Made by a program: the position numbers and the translations under genes. From Oceanococcus sp051252075 (GTDB lineage Bacteria; Pseudomonadota; Gammaproteobacteria; Nevskiales; Oceanococcaceae), in the NCBI GenBank assembly GCA_051252075.1, contig JBPOFU010000003.1, positions 1 to 64,000 on the forward strand: 64,000 nucleotides of DNA, written 5' to 3'. Shown here piece by piece: positions 63,886-64,000 of this stretch. A model generated the notes under the pieces. That model did not search any database. It was not told the origin of the DNA and was given only the letters and a program-made list of their open reading frames with translations. How positions within the stretch are numbered: the first letter of the stretch is position 1; each line of letters opens with the position of its first letter.

Positions 63886-64000
63886 ATGGGCAAGCAATTG
63901 ACCGAAGCGCCTTCCCTGATGTTATTCGCAGGCAATGCCTGTCCCGATCTCGCTCAAGCCATTGGTGACAAACTCAGTTTGTCGCTCGGTAAAGCTACCG
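63886..64000 (+). CDS. prs: Ribose-phosphate pyrophosphokinase, N-terminal part
   Basis: The window ends after 38 codons. The beginning MGKQLTEAPSLMLFAGNACPDL matches the Prs N-terminus (LFAGNA being the conserved start), and its place after tRNA-Gln is as in E. coli. A later in-frame ATG within this stretch is possible as start. Confidence 0.85.
   Translation, partial: MGKQLTEAPSLMLFAGNACPDLAQAIGDKLSLSLGKAT

Noticed and set aside
1..64000. CRISPR arrays, insertion sequences, prophage, integron or toxin-antitoxin genes
   Set aside because: No regularly spaced repeats, transposase, integrase, phage structural gene or recognisable toxin/antitoxin pair seen.

Overview
The window is a stretch of chromosome from a gammaproteobacterium. 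The support is the gene sets and their order: an Rnf/Rsx operon in the order A-B-C-D-G-E, hemA-prfA-prmC, lolB-ispE-tRNA(Gln)-prs, purM-purN with a DUF2066/PerM/Hda operon diverging from it, and a lexA-imuA-imuB-dnaE2 mutagenesis cassette. The mix of genes does not fix a genus. Pseudomonadales, Nevskiales or Chromatiales-like relatives would all fit. Nearly all genes are housekeeping or ordinary envelope genes. I see no insertion sequence, prophage, CRISPR array or integron.

Layout. 1-72: the 3' end of a 5S rRNA and its terminator. 92-5875: SOS mutagenesis operon (lexA-imuA-imuB-dnaE2) read leftwards, with a LexA box on its promoter. 5927-9987: a small secreted protein, a frameshifted 7TM-GGDEF diguanylate cyclase and a Kef-type cation/proton antiporter. 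10039-16007: a FecR-domain protein divergent from an outer-membrane protein, then an RND efflux adaptor and pump. 16043-17277: a glycerophosphodiesterase and a flavodoxin-like protein. 17311-23372: the rnf operon, bounded on both sides by inverted-repeat elements whose inner hairpins share the loop GTCCT. 23415-27799: metG, divergent from mrp/apbC, dcd and a PCuAC copper chaperone. 27894-38827: a cellulose locus in two convergent units, bcsA-bcsG (+) and bcsB-bcsZ-bcsC (-). 38979-41733: an SDR, a di-metal-type hydrolase and a DUF3108 protein. 41733-46792: purM-purN and, divergently, DUF2066-perM-hda, then DUF2069. 46845-53825: a peptide-type ABC importer with a WrbA-like quinone reductase coupled to its end, and a divergent LysM lipoprotein. 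53895-60427: an acidic unknown protein, proS, and hemA-prfA-prmC-moeB-JAMM read leftwards. 60625-64000: a TPR lipoprotein, lolB, ispE, tRNA-Gln and the start of prs.

Genes are packed tightly. Many neighbours overlap by ATGA, TAATG or TGATG, which suggests translational coupling. No gene-free stretch exceeds 300 bases. The longest, 17278-17526 and 23172-23414, hold the two inverted-repeat elements. The gap 25443-25670 (metG/mrp) holds only divergent upstream sequence with an 8-G run. The gap 60428-60624 (hemA/TPR) shows no motif I can defend.

The points most worth a second look are: the paired GTCCT-hairpin elements around rnf; the apparently leaderless lexA whose operator covers its -10 box; ispE ending inside the tRNA-Gln gene; a JAMM protein that has lost its catalytic glutamate yet stays coupled to an E1-like enzyme; the bcsG-containing cellulose locus without bcsE/F/Q/R; and the single-base frameshift in the GGDEF protein. 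I did not find a clearly new multi-gene system.
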